Position numbers and translations under genes: made by a program. The notes beneath the pieces are model-generated. The model was not told the DNA's origin, did not search any database, and saw only the letters and a program-made list of their open reading frames with translations. From the NCBI RefSeq assembly GCF_024813435.1, contig NZ_JANAEZ010000007.1, forward strand, positions 186,001 through 250,000: 64,000 nt of DNA, read 5' to 3'. Origin of the DNA: Cognataquiflexum gelatinilyticum. Lineage in GTDB: Bacteria; Bacteroidota; Bacteroidia; Cytophagales; Cyclobacteriaceae. Numbering within the stretch: the stretch's first letter is position 1; the number at the start of each line of letters is the position of its first letter. Below are positions 51,882 through 61,718 of the stretch, piece by piece.

Positions 51882-53354
51882 TCAATTGTGGATATGTTGT
51901 TCCACTTCGTAATATCCCTCGTCTTTTCTTGGCAATGCCGAACTTCCTTGAAGGAATTCATCTACTTTGAATGCTGCTTCACGGCCTTCGGAAATCGCCC
52001 AAACCACCAAAGATTGGCCTCTTCTCATGTCTCCTGCGAGGAATACTTTTTTGTTTGTGCTTTGATAGTCTTTCGATTTTGGTAGTGAATTGTCAAAGGT
52101 TTGTACACCAAAAGCTTCCAATAATCCATTCTGAGCAGGTCCGGCATAGCCGATTGCGATAAATGCCAGGTCGCATGGAACGGTCCTGCTTGTGCCAGGA
52201 ATTTCCACAAACTGCATCCTGCCGTTTTGCTCTTTCCATTCCAGATCTACCAATACCAACCCTGTGACTTCTCCTTTTTCATTGCCGACAAACTCCTTTG
52301 TCAACACAGAAAATACCCGATCTGCACCTTCTTCGTGAGAACTTGAGGTCTTCAAAGTCATAGGCCATTCCGGCCAAGGATTGAGTACAGTTCTTTGTTT
52401 TGGAGGTTTGGGCAGCAATTCCAATTGGGTAATGCTGGCAGCGCCATGCCTGTTGGAAGTGCCGATACAGTCACTGCCCGTGTCTCCGCCTCCGATGACT
52501 AGGACGTGCTTTCCTTCTGCCGAAATCGGATTTGAGGGAATTTCTCCTGCTATTACCTGATTTTGTTTACCAAGAAATTCCATAGCAAAATGGACACCTT
52601 TAAGGTCAGATCCTTTGATTTTCAGTTCACGGGGTTGCTGTGCCCCGGTGGATAATACCACTGCATCAAAGTTTCTCAAAATGTTTTCCGCTTTGATATT
52701 GAACCCCACTTCTGTGTCTGTTGAGAATATGACACCTTCTTTTTCCATGATTTCTACCCTTCGGTCAATGACCCATTTCTCGAGCTTGAAATCAGGGATA
52801 CCGTAACGTAGTAATCCTCCGACTTTTTTGTCTTTTTCGAAAAGAGTGACTTCATGCCCGGCCTGATTGAGTTGGTCCGCGGCTGCCAATCCTGCAGGGC
52901 CCGAACCGATCACTGCTACCTTAAAACCTGTTTTTAAGGATGGCATCTTTGGCTTGACAAAGCCAAGCTCATAGGCTTTTTCCGCGATGTTTTTTTCGAT
53001 GAGTTCAATGGCCACCGGATCTTTGTTGATGCCAAGGACACAAGAACCCTCACATGGCGCAGGACAAATCCTGCCTGTAAACTCAGGAAAGTTGTTTGTA
53101 CTTCTCAAAATTTGAAAAGCTTCTTCCCATTCATTCCTATATACCGCGTCATTGAAATCCGGGATGATATTTCCTAAAGGACAACCCTGATGACAAAAAG
53201 GTATTCCGCAATCCATACACCTTGCTGCTTGATGGTTGAGTTTTTCCCCATCAAAAGGCTTATATATTTCTTTATAGTCGTGAATTCTTTCTTCAGGATT
53301 TCTGGTTTCCGGAAGTTCTCTTTTAAATAAAATAAATCCCTCTTTAGCTCCCAT
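51882..53354 (-). CDS. gltD: Glutamate synthase small subunit
   Basis: 490 residues. N-terminal cysteine cluster for two [4Fe-4S] centres (CMDCGIPFCHQGCPLGN and CPAPCEGSCVLGI), FAD motif VIGSGPAGLAAADQL (about 150) and NADPH motif VIGGGDTGSDCIG (about 290). Supplies electrons from NADPH to the large subunit. The ATG follows the gltB stop by one base, a tight operon. Confidence 0.96.
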   Translation of the reverse strand: MGAKEGFILFKRELPETRNPEERIHDYKEIYKPFDGEKLNHQAARCMDCGIPFCHQGCPLGNIIPDFNDAVYRNEWEEAFQILRSTNNFPEFTGRICPAPCEGSCVLGINKDPVAIELIEKNIAEKAYELGFVKPKMPSLKTGFKVAVIGSGPAGLAAADQLNQAGHEVTLFEKDKKVGGLLRYGIPDFKLEKWVIDRRVEIMEKEGVIFSTDTEVGFNIKAENILRNFDAVVLSTGAQQPRELKIKGSDLKGVHFAMEFLGKQNQVIAGEIPSNPISAEGKHVLVIGGGDTGSDCIGTSNRHGAASITQLELLPKPPKQRTVLNPWPEWPMTLKTSSSHEEGADRVFSVLTKEFVGNEKGEVTGLVLVDLEWKEQNGRMQFVEIPGTSRTVPCDLAFIAIGYAGPAQNGLLEAFGVQTFDNSLPKSKDYQSTNKKVFLAGDMRRGQSLVVWAISEGREAAFKVDEFLQGSSALPRKDEGYYEVEQHIHN

Positions 53355-53355
53355 C

Positions 53356-56300
53356 TTACACCAATGTTGTTGATTTTTCCAATGCTCTTTTTCTCAAAAC
53401 TTCTTTGTAATCCCTCGGAATCACTTTGATAAAACGTTCCCTGTATTCATCCCAATTGTCGAGATATTCAAGTGCCAATTGACTATTGGTTAATGATAAG
53501 TGTTTGTTTAGCTGTTCTTTGATAGTTACAAAATCGTCTTCGTTAAGCGGGTCCAAATCCACCATTTCCTGATTGATCAGGTGGATATAATCCTTGAGGA
53601 TGTATGCGATACCCCCGCTCATCCCTGCGCCAAAGTTTCTTCCGATTTCACCTAGATTGATTACGAGACCTCCTGTCATGTATTCACAGCCATGGTCTCC
53701 AATTCCTTCGATTACAGCTTTTACTCCGGAGTTTCTTACACAGAATCTTTCGCCTCCTTTTCCATTGATATATGCTTCTCCTGAAGTAGCACCGTAAAAC
53801 GCCACGTTTCCGATAATGATGTTTTCATGTGCAAGGAAGTTGGCATTGCGGCTAGGATAGATGATCAATTTTCCACCCGAAAGTCCTTTTCCGAAGTAAT
53901 CGTTGGATTCTCCCTCTAGCTCAAAAGTCACGCCTTTTGTCAGAAAACCTCCGAATGTCTGTCCTGCTGATCCTGAGAAATTGAAATGAATGGTATCTTC
54001 GGGCAAACCGGGACTACCATAAATTTTCGAAATCTCGTTGGAAAGCATGGCACCCACGGTCCTATCAATGTTGTTGATCTTGAAGGTGCCAATCACAGGG
54101 CTTGCCTGTTCCAAAGCTGGAATTGCAGCTTGTATCAATTGTCTGTCCAAGACATTTTTCAAATCAAATTCCTGATCGATCTGCTTATGGATCCCCACAT
54201 GATCAGGTACTTCTACCTTATGGAAAATCGGACTCAAGTCTATTTTGTCCCATTTCCAGTGGTTCATGTGTCCTGTTGCTTTGAGTACATCGCTTTGTCC
54301 GACCATCTCAGATATGGTGCTAAATCCAAGAGAGGCCATGATTTCTCTTAGGTCCTGTGCCAAAAACATGAAGTAATTGACGACATGGTCAGGATTTCCG
54401 GTAAAGAGTTTTCTCAGTTCAGGATCTTGTGTTGCCACGCCCACAGGGCAAGTATTTAAATGGCATTTACGCATCATGATACAGCCTTCCACTACCAACG
54501 CTCCTGTGGAAATACCCCATTCTTCAGCCCCCAACAATGTCGCAATGGCTATATCCCTTCCTGTTCTCAACTGACCGTCTGTCTGCAATACCACACGGCT
54601 ACGTAAATTATTTTTGACTAAAGTCTGATGGGCCTCAGACAATCCAAGTTCCCAAGGCAATCCCGCATGACGGATCGAACTCAAAGGAGAGGCGCCTGTG
54701 CCTCCATCTGCACCTGAAATCAAAATCACATCGGACATCGCTTTGGCGACACCTGCAGCCACGGTTCCGACTCCTGCTTGCGATACAAGCTTGACATTGA
54801 TACGTGCTTTTCTGTTTGCATTTTTCAGGTCAAAGATCAACTGTGCCAAATCCTCGATGGAATAGATGTCATGGTGCGGTGGTGGAGAAATCAACCCAAC
54901 TCCAGGAGTGGAGTGCCTTACCCTTCCGATCCATTCATCTACTTTATGTCCGGGAAGCTGTCCGCCTTCCCCGGGTTTTGCTCCCTGAGCCATTTTGATC
55001 TGAAGCTCAGCGGCATTGGTCAGGTAATTACTCGTGACGCCAAATCTTCCTGAGGCTACCTGCTTGATGGCAGACCTTTCCCAATCACCGTTTTCTTTTT
55101 TCTCAAACCGGATTTCATCTTCTCCTCCCTCACCGCTGTTGCTTTTTGCCCCTATTCTATTCATAGCGATAGCCAAAGTAGAATGGGCTTCATGCGAAAT
55201 CGATCCGAATGACATCGCGCCGGTTGCAAATCGCTTCAGGATGGATTCAACGGGTTCAACTTCTTCTATCGGAATTGAAATCCTTTTCTTAAATTCAAAT
55301 AACCCCCTAAGAGTCAAAGCGTCTTTGGTCTGCTCATTGATTTTCTGGGCAAATTTCTTGTACATGCCATAATCATTCAGCTTGGTTGACTTCTGTAACA
55401 GGTGGATGGTTTCAGGATTGAACATGTGCTTTTCACCCCTTCTTTTCCACTGATACACACCCCCAGTTTCCAAAATCGGACTTTCAGTTTCATAGGCAGC
55501 ATGGTGACGGATGAGAACTTCTTCCGCCAATTCATCAAATGAAATCCCTGAAATCCTGCTTACTGTTCCTTTAAAACACCTGTCAATAACTTCTGGGCCA
55601 AGGCCGATGGCTTCAAAGATCTGCGAACCTTGGTAAGACTGTAAAGTGCTGATTCCCATTTTTGAAAGGACTTTCAAAAGTCCGCTCCCAACCGCTTTTT
55701 GGAAATTATAGAAAAGCTGGTTTTGTGGGATATCTTTGGCAAATGCTCCCTTTTCATTCAGATGAATGAGGGATTCCAAAGCCAAATATGGATTTATCGC
55801 CGAAGCTCCATATCCGATTACCGTTGCAAAATGATGTGTTTCGCGGATGTCTCCTGCTTCCACCACCAAACCTGCACGGGTTCTGAGTTTCTTTTTTACC
55901 AAGTGGTGGTGTACAGCACCGATTGCAAGCAAAGTTGGAATTGGCGCTTTGGAATCAGTACTGTTTCGGTCAGAAATAATGATGATATTTTTACCAGCAT
56001 ATATCGCTCCTTCGGCTTCTTTGCAGAGCTGATTCAAAGCCTCAAGTAACCTGCCCGGCTGATGATCAGTTTCAAAATGCCCATACAGAGTAACAGTCCG
56101 GTATCCCTGATCTTCAAGGTGTTTGATCTTTTCTAAGTCTTCGTTGAGTAAGACAGGTTGGGAAATGTGGATCTGTCTTGTATGCCGTGGACTTTCTGCT
56201 AGGATATTGTGGCTTTCTCCGATTCTGGTAAACAATGACATAACCAATCTCTCTCTGATCGGATCGATCGGAGGGTTACTGACTTGAGCAAACAGCTGCT

Positions 56301-57846
56301 TGAAATAATTGGAGATATGCTGACTTTGTTTGGAAAGCACTGCCAAAGGCGTATCGGCTCCCATTGAACCCACCGCCTCATATCCCGCCTCACCCATTGG
56401 GGATAAGATCACTTTCAGTTCCTCAGAGGTGTAACCAAATATCGTCTGTCTTTTTTTGATTTCATTTGTGGTATATGGATACTCCAATTTAACTGGATCC
56501 GGCATCATTCTGAGTTTTAGACGCTCTTCTCTTACCCAAGCTTCATAAGGTTTGTTGTCGCAGACAGTGGATTTGATTTCATCATCAAACGAGATTTTTC
56601 CTTTTTCAAGGTCCGCCCAAAGCATTCTTCCGGGGCTGATTCTTCCTTTTTCCTTGATTGTAGCTTCACGGATTGGCAAAGCTCCAGCTTCTGAAGAAAG
56701 AATTAACCTGTCATCATTGGTGATAAAATACCGGAGAGGTCTCAGACCGTTTCTGTCCAAAGTCGCTCCAAGAGATTTTCCATCCGTAAACAATAGCGCA
56801 GCCGGCCCATCCCAAGGTTCCATCAATGAAGCATGGAATTTATAGAATGCCTTGCGGTCTTTGTCCATCATTTGATTGTCCTGCCAAGCCTCAGGCACCA
56901 TCATCATCATCACATGGGGAAGGGTTCTACCGCTCAAAGTCAGCAATTCCACCATGGCATCAAGGTTGGCACTATCCGAATTTTTCTTATTGGTGATAGG
57001 CATCAACTTTGAAAGTTCATCGTCGCTGAAGAAGATTGAGCGCATCAAAGTCTCTTTAGACTTCATCTTATTGAGGTTTCCCCGAATGGTGTTTATCTCC
57101 CCATTGTGGGAGAGGTATCTGAATGGTTGTGCCAATCTCCAGTTTGGGAAAGTATTGGTCGAAAACCTAGAATGGACGATTGCCAATCCGGAAGTAATGT
57201 TTTTGTTTTGGAGGTCTTTGTAAAATGGAAGGACTTGGTCCGTTCTCAACTGACCTTTATAGATCAATGTAAATGCAGAAAAACTTGCAAAATAAAATGC
57301 TGAATTGACTCCGGGAATAGAAAGATTGATTGTCTTCGAGGAATAATTTCTCAGAACATATAGTTTTCGCTCCAGGTCTAATCCCTTGAGCCCGTTTTTG
57401 TGAGTGACAAAAACCATCTCAATATTTGGCATCACATCTAAAGCACCTGAACCCGGTACGGTTTCATCTACAGGTACATTCCTATATCCGATAAGGTTGA
57501 AACCCAATTCATCTATGATTTGGTTAAGCTGCTCTTTGGATTTTTTGTAAAGCTGTCTGTTTTTTGGGAAAAAGGTCATGCCGACACCATAGCTTCCCTG
57601 TTCAGGCAATTGAAAACCTGCTCTTGCTGTTACTTCTCTGAGAAAAGAATGGGGGATTTGTATTAAAATGCCTGCCCCATCTCCTGTTTTTGGATCACTT
57701 CCCCGACCGCCTCTATGTTCCATGTTGCTTAGCATGAAGAGCGCATCACTGATTGTCTCATGGCTTTTTGTCCCCTTGACATTCACTACAGCTCCTATAC
57801 CGCAGGAATCATGTTCGAATTCCTCATGATAAAGTCCGTTATTCAT
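53356..57846 (-). CDS. gltB: Glutamate synthase large subunit
   Basis: 1496 residues. A short propeptide (to about residue 14) precedes Cys15 (HDSCGIGAVVN), the glutaminase N-terminal nucleophile. Then the central domain, the FMN synthase domain with the SGEGGEDE and PGVGLISPPPHHDIYS motifs and the [3Fe-4S] segment MMRKCHLNTCPVGVATQ, and the C-terminal beta-helix GXGXG domain (GGLVINLGEIGRNFGAGMSGG). Converts glutamine plus 2-oxoglutarate to two glutamates with electrons from GltD. Confidence 0.97.
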   Translation of the reverse strand: MNNGLYHEEFEHDSCGIGAVVNVKGTKSHETISDALFMLSNMEHRGGRGSDPKTGDGAGILIQIPHSFLREVTARAGFQLPEQGSYGVGMTFFPKNRQLYKKSKEQLNQIIDELGFNLIGYRNVPVDETVPGSGALDVMPNIEMVFVTHKNGLKGLDLERKLYVLRNYSSKTINLSIPGVNSAFYFASFSAFTLIYKGQLRTDQVLPFYKDLQNKNITSGLAIVHSRFSTNTFPNWRLAQPFRYLSHNGEINTIRGNLNKMKSKETLMRSIFFSDDELSKLMPITNKKNSDSANLDAMVELLTLSGRTLPHVMMMMVPEAWQDNQMMDKDRKAFYKFHASLMEPWDGPAALLFTDGKSLGATLDRNGLRPLRYFITNDDRLILSSEAGALPIREATIKEKGRISPGRMLWADLEKGKISFDDEIKSTVCDNKPYEAWVREERLKLRMMPDPVKLEYPYTTNEIKKRQTIFGYTSEELKVILSPMGEAGYEAVGSMGADTPLAVLSKQSQHISNYFKQLFAQVSNPPIDPIRERLVMSLFTRIGESHNILAESPRHTRQIHISQPVLLNEDLEKIKHLEDQGYRTVTLYGHFETDHQPGRLLEALNQLCKEAEGAIYAGKNIIIISDRNSTDSKAPIPTLLAIGAVHHHLVKKKLRTRAGLVVEAGDIRETHHFATVIGYGASAINPYLALESLIHLNEKGAFAKDIPQNQLFYNFQKAVGSGLLKVLSKMGISTLQSYQGSQIFEAIGLGPEVIDRCFKGTVSRISGISFDELAEEVLIRHHAAYETESPILETGGVYQWKRRGEKHMFNPETIHLLQKSTKLNDYGMYKKFAQKINEQTKDALTLRGLFEFKKRISIPIEEVEPVESILKRFATGAMSFGSISHEAHSTLAIAMNRIGAKSNSGEGGEDEIRFEKKENGDWERSAIKQVASGRFGVTSNYLTNAAELQIKMAQGAKPGEGGQLPGHKVDEWIGRVRHSTPGVGLISPPPHHDIYSIEDLAQLIFDLKNANRKARINVKLVSQAGVGTVAAGVAKAMSDVILISGADGGTGASPLSSIRHAGLPWELGLSEAHQTLVKNNLRSRVVLQTDGQLRTGRDIAIATLLGAEEWGISTGALVVEGCIMMRKCHLNTCPVGVATQDPELRKLFTGNPDHVVNYFMFLAQDLREIMASLGFSTISEMVGQSDVLKATGHMNHWKWDKIDLSPIFHKVEVPDHVGIHKQIDQEFDLKNVLDRQLIQAAIPALEQASPVIGTFKINNIDRTVGAMLSNEISKIYGSPGLPEDTIHFNFSGSAGQTFGGFLTKGVTFELEGESNDYFGKGLSGGKLIIYPSRNANFLAHENIIIGNVAFYGATSGEAYINGKGGERFCVRNSGVKAVIEGIGDHGCEYMTGGLVINLGEIGRNFGAGMSGGIAYILKDYIHLINQEMVDLDPLNEDDFVTIKEQLNKHLSLTNSQLALEYLDNWDEYRERFIKVIPRDYKEVLRKRALEKSTTLV

Positions 57847-58251
57847 TATAATCAGGTTTAATAGGTTTAAGAAATAGTTGCGAATATTACAAAAAATTTT
57901 GTATTTTTTAAAATTGAGGCAACGAAACGGGCTTTATAATACATAGTTTGTACTTAAATGAAGCATTGTTTACACTTTGCAAAAATTATAATTTGATAAA
58001 AAATTAAATCTTATTTTTCTAAAATAACAAAAATTATCCGGAAGTAAGTGTCTTTTTTACCCCAAATCTCAAAAAATTCAGGAGATATTTGGAATTTTGG
58101 TTAATTTCCAAAAAAGTGAAATTTTTTTTAAATTTTTTATATCGTAAAAAATAGAAGTGAATCCAGTAAAAATCATGGAATGGTTAATGTGAAGAATAAA
58201 AATAAATGTTTATAAAATTTATCAGAATAATATTCTGTTAAAAAAATTACA
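57847..58251. other. AT-rich region upstream of gltB
   Basis: 405 bases between gltB (minus, start 57846) and the 3' end of gldE (minus). It must carry the gltB promoter; no clear TAnnTTTG/TTG pair or hairpin stood out. No gene or repeat seen. Confidence 0.4.
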
Positions 58252-59601
58252 TTAATCTACATTGTGACCACCATTCTCCTTTTCATTGCCAAGAATCCTG
58301 ACTTTCACCTTCTTTATCTTTTTGGTGTCCACTGCCAAGATGGTAAATTCAAATTGTTCAAAGGTTATCTTAGTACCGTTTTTGGGAAAACTCGAATTGA
58401 TTTCCAACAAGAGCCCACCCAAAGATTCGCTTTCTCCTTTGACTTCATCAAACATCTGTTGGTCCAATTCCAGTTTTTTGCAGAAGTCGTTTAATGAAAT
58501 TTTTCCTTCGAAAATAAATGTGGAAGGGTCAATTTCTTTGAAATAATAATCCTCTACATCATCAAATTCATCATTGATTTCGCCTATGATTTCTTCAATT
58601 AGGTCTTCCAAAGTCACTAGCCCGGAAGTTCCCCCATATTCGTCTACGACAATAGCCATGTGGACTCGTTTCTTCTGAAAATCCTTCAGAAGGGTATCCA
58701 CTTTTTTGTTTTCAGGTACAAAAAAGCCTTTGCGTATCAATGCATGCCATTCAAAATTTTCATCCTGATCGATGTGGGGAAGTAGGTCTTTGATGTAAAG
58801 AATCCCTTCTACATTGTCAATCGTCTCCCTGTAAACAGGAATTCTAGAATAGCCGCTTTTGTTGATTCTATCCATCAATTCATGGAAATCCATATCGATT
58901 TCAATGGCTGTGATGTCCATTCTCGACTGCATCACTTGTTTGACCGATAATGTCCCAAAGTTTACGATACCCTTTAAGATGTCTTTTTCTTCATCAGATG
59001 TGTCTTCTGTGGTGATTTCCAGAGCCTGATTAAGTTCATCCACTGACAAAGAATATCCTTTCCTGACGATTCTTTTTTCGACAACGTTGCTGATTGCCAT
59101 CAAAAAGGCAGATACCGGACGCAGCACAACTGAAAAAAAGTGAATGTATGGGGCCATCAAGAGAGAAAACTCTATTTTGGCTTTGGTGGCATAAACTTTT
59201 GGAACGATTTCTCCGAAAAAAACAATGGCAAAAGTTACGCCGATTGTCTGAACCAAGATGACGATTATTCCTGTAGCATTGTGTCCAAAAAACTTCCAAG
59301 CCACAAAAGTTGTCAAGGTTACGATTCCGATATTGATAAGATTGTTGAGAATCAGGATCGTGCTTAAAAGTTTTTTGGGGGATTCAACAAGAAGAATCGC
59401 TTTGGTAGCTCTTGGATCTGCTTTCTCGTCGAAAGACGCGATATCATCCGAATTCAAAGAAAAAAATGCCACCTCTGAGCCTGAAACCAACCCTGAGGCG
59501 ATTAAAAGCAAAATAAAAGTCAATGAATTAAACAAAATGTAACCGGCTGAAACCTCGACGATTTCAGCCAGTAATATAAGACTCGGGTAGGGGTCGTCCA
59601 T
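58252..59601 (-). CDS. gldE: Gliding motility-associated protein GldE (CNNM/CBS/CorC family)
   Basis: 449 residues. N-terminal CNNM/DUF21 membrane domain (about 25-200; LLLIASGLVSGSEVAFFSL), two CBS domains (about 220-345; IPVYRETIDNVEGILYIKD and VDEYGGTSGLVTLEDL) and a C-terminal CorC_HlyC transporter-associated domain. In Bacteroidota this protein next to ssb and mutY is annotated GldE. It is related to Mg2+/Co2+ efflux CorC proteins; it supports gliding indirectly. Third gene of a mutY-ssb-gldE run. Confidence 0.92.
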   Translation of the reverse strand: MDDPYPSLILLAEIVEVSAGYILFNSLTFILLLIASGLVSGSEVAFFSLNSDDIASFDEKADPRATKAILLVESPKKLLSTILILNNLINIGIVTLTTFVAWKFFGHNATGIIVILVQTIGVTFAIVFFGEIVPKVYATKAKIEFSLLMAPYIHFFSVVLRPVSAFLMAISNVVEKRIVRKGYSLSVDELNQALEITTEDTSDEEKDILKGIVNFGTLSVKQVMQSRMDITAIEIDMDFHELMDRINKSGYSRIPVYRETIDNVEGILYIKDLLPHIDQDENFEWHALIRKGFFVPENKKVDTLLKDFQKKRVHMAIVVDEYGGTSGLVTLEDLIEEIIGEINDEFDDVEDYYFKEIDPSTFIFEGKISLNDFCKKLELDQQMFDEVKGESESLGGLLLEINSSFPKNGTKITFEQFEFTILAVDTKKIKKVKVRILGNEKENGGHNVD

Positions 59602-59664
59602 TAATTCCAGAATATGATCAATGCAAAATTAATCAAATACTCAGAAATTTTTCAACAATTTGAT

Positions 59665-60108
59665 TTAGAAGGGTAAATCATCATCTTCCATTGGAGGTTC
59701 GCTCACTGCGGAAGGCTGATTGGAGGAGGAGTTTGAAGTATAACTTGGTGGGCTGGAAGGTGCACCACTGCCTTCAGGTTTGCCTCCGAGCATAGTAAAA
59801 CTCAACACCCTGATTTTAGTTCTTTTTCTGTTTTGACCTTGGTCGTCCTGCCATGTATCGGATTTGATTTTTCCTTCTACAAACAGCTGCATTCCTTTTT
59901 TGAGGTACTGCTCTGCAATACGTGCCTGCCCATCCCAAAGCTCCAAATCATGCCATTCCGTATTTTCAACTCGGTTTCCTGACTTGTCTTTGTAGGCCTC
60001 TGTGGTCGCAAGCCTCAGATTGGCTACCACTTTATCCCCCTCTAAATGCTTTACTTCAGGATCTGCTCCTAAGTTGCCTACCAATATTACTTTGTTTACT
60101 CCGGCCAT
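59665..60108 (-). CDS. ssb: Single-stranded DNA-binding protein
   Basis: 147 residues. OB fold: MAGVNKVILVGNLGADPEVK, TEWHDLELWDGQARIAEQYLKKG, VEGKIKSDTW. A Ser/Pro-rich linker ends in the acidic tip MEDDDLPF that recruits partner proteins. Binds ssDNA in replication and repair. 38 bases from mutY and 63 from gldE. Confidence 0.97.
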   Translation of the reverse strand: MAGVNKVILVGNLGADPEVKHLEGDKVVANLRLATTEAYKDKSGNRVENTEWHDLELWDGQARIAEQYLKKGMQLFVEGKIKSDTWQDDQGQNRKRTKIRVLSFTMLGGKPEGSGAPSSPPSYTSNSSSNQPSAVSEPPMEDDDLPF

Positions 60109-60146
60109 ATTGTTGTTTGTTTATATTGTTAACGAAAACTTTGTCT

Positions 60147-61235
60147 TTAATTTAATGATAATTTTTGGTCGTCCAAAAACTTCACTATCAATCTCGGTTT
60201 TCCCAAATCCTCCAGATCTTCAAAGTCTAGGAGTTGATATCCCTTTTGGTCTGTCCATTCCTTTAGTATAGTCTTGCTCTCTTTTTGGACAATGACTGTG
60301 ACAAAGTTGGCAAAAATTCTTTGATGAGTAAGGATGTGTTTGTACCACTTTTCTGATTCATTGACATAGGTTGTCATAAAACCTTGAATTTCTTCCAAAA
60401 AGCCGATTTGTCCCTCACTTTCATTTTGACTCGATAATTCATCCATTGGAAAATCATAGAGCCCCTGCCAGATATCTCCTTCCCCTCTCCTGCGTACCAC
60501 TATCTCATTTTCACATAAAATAAAAGCATACCTGAAATACCGTTCCTTGATTTTCAGCTTTTTGATTTTGACAGGAAGGGAACCGACCAAATCATTGTTG
60601 AATGCAAAGCAACCGGCTTTCATTGGGCATTGATCGCAGTGGGGGTTTTTTGGGACACATTGCAAAGCCCCGAATTCCATGATGGCTTGGTTAAATTCTG
60701 CAGGTTTGTCTTTTGGAATTATTGCATTTGCCAAGGCTTCAAACTCTTTTTTCCCTGTGTTACTTGCAATATCGGTGGCAATACCAAAATACCTTGCCAA
60801 AACCCTAAACACGTTTCCATCCACTACCGCAACAGGTTCATTGAAAGCAAAAGATGCAATTGCCGCAGCGGTATAGCTACCTATTCCCTTCAATTGAAGT
60901 AGAGATTGATAGGAGTCAGGAAATATGCCTGAGTGGAAATCCCGGATGTCTTGGGCACAGCGGTGGAGGTTACGTGCCCTGCTGTAATATCCCAAGCCCT
61001 GCCAAAGTCTCATTACCATTTCCTCTGAAGAATTTGCCAAATCTTCAACATTTGGAAAATTTTCCAAAAATTTTTCAAAATAAGGCAGGCCTTGGGCCAC
61101 TCTTGTTTGTTGGAGAATAATTTCAGACAACCAAATGATATATGGGTTATTGGTGTTTCTCCATGGCAAATCACGCTTGTTATGGGGGTACCACTCTAAT
61201 AAAGTATGGACAAACGGATCAGAAATCAAAATCAA
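60147..61235 (-). CDS. mutY: A/G-specific adenine DNA glycosylase
   Basis: 362 residues; TTG start at 61233-61235, no ATG fits. Helix-hairpin-helix LKGIGSYTAAAIASFAF and catalytic Asp in VAVVDGNVFRV (about 140), [4Fe-4S] Cys motif C-x6-C-x2-C-x5-C (CVPKNPHCDQCPMKAGC, about 193-209) and the C-terminal NUDIX-like domain that reads 8-oxoG. Removes A opposite 8-oxoguanine. Confidence 0.96.
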   Translation of the reverse strand: MILISDPFVHTLLEWYPHNKRDLPWRNTNNPYIIWLSEIILQQTRVAQGLPYFEKFLENFPNVEDLANSSEEMVMRLWQGLGYYSRARNLHRCAQDIRDFHSGIFPDSYQSLLQLKGIGSYTAAAIASFAFNEPVAVVDGNVFRVLARYFGIATDIASNTGKKEFEALANAIIPKDKPAEFNQAIMEFGALQCVPKNPHCDQCPMKAGCFAFNNDLVGSLPVKIKKLKIKERYFRYAFILCENEIVVRRRGEGDIWQGLYDFPMDELSSQNESEGQIGFLEEIQGFMTTYVNESEKWYKHILTHQRIFANFVTVIVQKESKTILKEWTDQKGYQLLDFEDLEDLGKPRLIVKFLDDQKLSLN

Positions 61236-61287
61236 AGCATTTAAGGTGTTAAGACAATGTTAAACATTTCAATCTAATTTTGGACAT

Positions 61288-61322
61288 TTTGTTTTTATAT
61301 TGGAATGCTTCCTTTAAATTTG
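61288..61322 (+). promoter_or_regulatory. Candidate promoter of the HU gene
   Basis: TTTG at 61288-61291 and TAAATTTG at 61315-61322 match the Bacteroidota -33/-7 pair, spaced 23 bases, within the reported range. The HU GTG start is 67 bases downstream. Confidence 0.5.
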
Positions 61323-61389
61323 CAGTCCCAAAAATAGTTGGTTAATAGGTCGTTAAGCTTATTCCGTAATAAATTAAATTCATTAAACA

Positions 61390-61698
61390 GTGACTAAAGC
61401 AGAAGTAATCACCAAGATTTCGGACAAAACCGGAATCCAAAAAGACGATGTTACTCAGACAATTGAGGCATTCTTCAAAGTGGTAAAAGATTCCATGGCG
61501 GAGGGAGATAATATTTACGTAAGAGGCTTTGGCAGCTTTGTAAATAAAAAGAGAGCTAAAAAAATTGCTCGAAACATCTCCAAAAACACAGCGATCGTGA
61601 TCGATGAGCATTTTGTTCCATCTTTCAAACCTTCTAAAGTGTTTATTGAAAAAATTAAAAACAGTAAAAAAATCAAAGAACTAGCACCTCAGGATTAA
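61390..61698 (+). CDS. hup: HU/IHF family DNA-binding protein
   Basis: 102 residues; GTG start at 61390. Typical HU fold: TKAEVITKISDKTG, IEAFFKVVKDSMAEGDNIYVRGFGSF split as IYVRGFGSFVNKKRAKKIARN and the C-terminal FKPSKVFIEKIKN. A compact nucleoid protein that bends DNA. The lysine-rich arm is intact. Its stop lies in a terminator palindrome. Confidence 0.93.
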   Translation: MTKAEVITKISDKTGIQKDDVTQTIEAFFKVVKDSMAEGDNIYVRGFGSFVNKKRAKKIARNISKNTAIVIDEHFVPSFKPSKVFIEKIKNSKKIKELAPQD

Positions 61699-61714
61699 TC
61701 CTGAGTGCTTTTTT
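61683..61714 (+). terminator. Terminator overlapping the HU stop codon
   Basis: Stem AGCAC(C)TCAGGATT / AATCCTGAGTGCT with a central palindrome CTCAGGATTAATCCTGAG, then TTTTTT. The TAA stop (61696-61698) is at the loop. Confidence 0.85.
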
Positions 61715-61718
61715 CCTT

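Noticed and set aside
57847..58251. Possible small RNA or riboswitch before gltB
   Set aside because: Region is AT-rich but shows no stable hairpin or known glutamine-riboswitch-like core.
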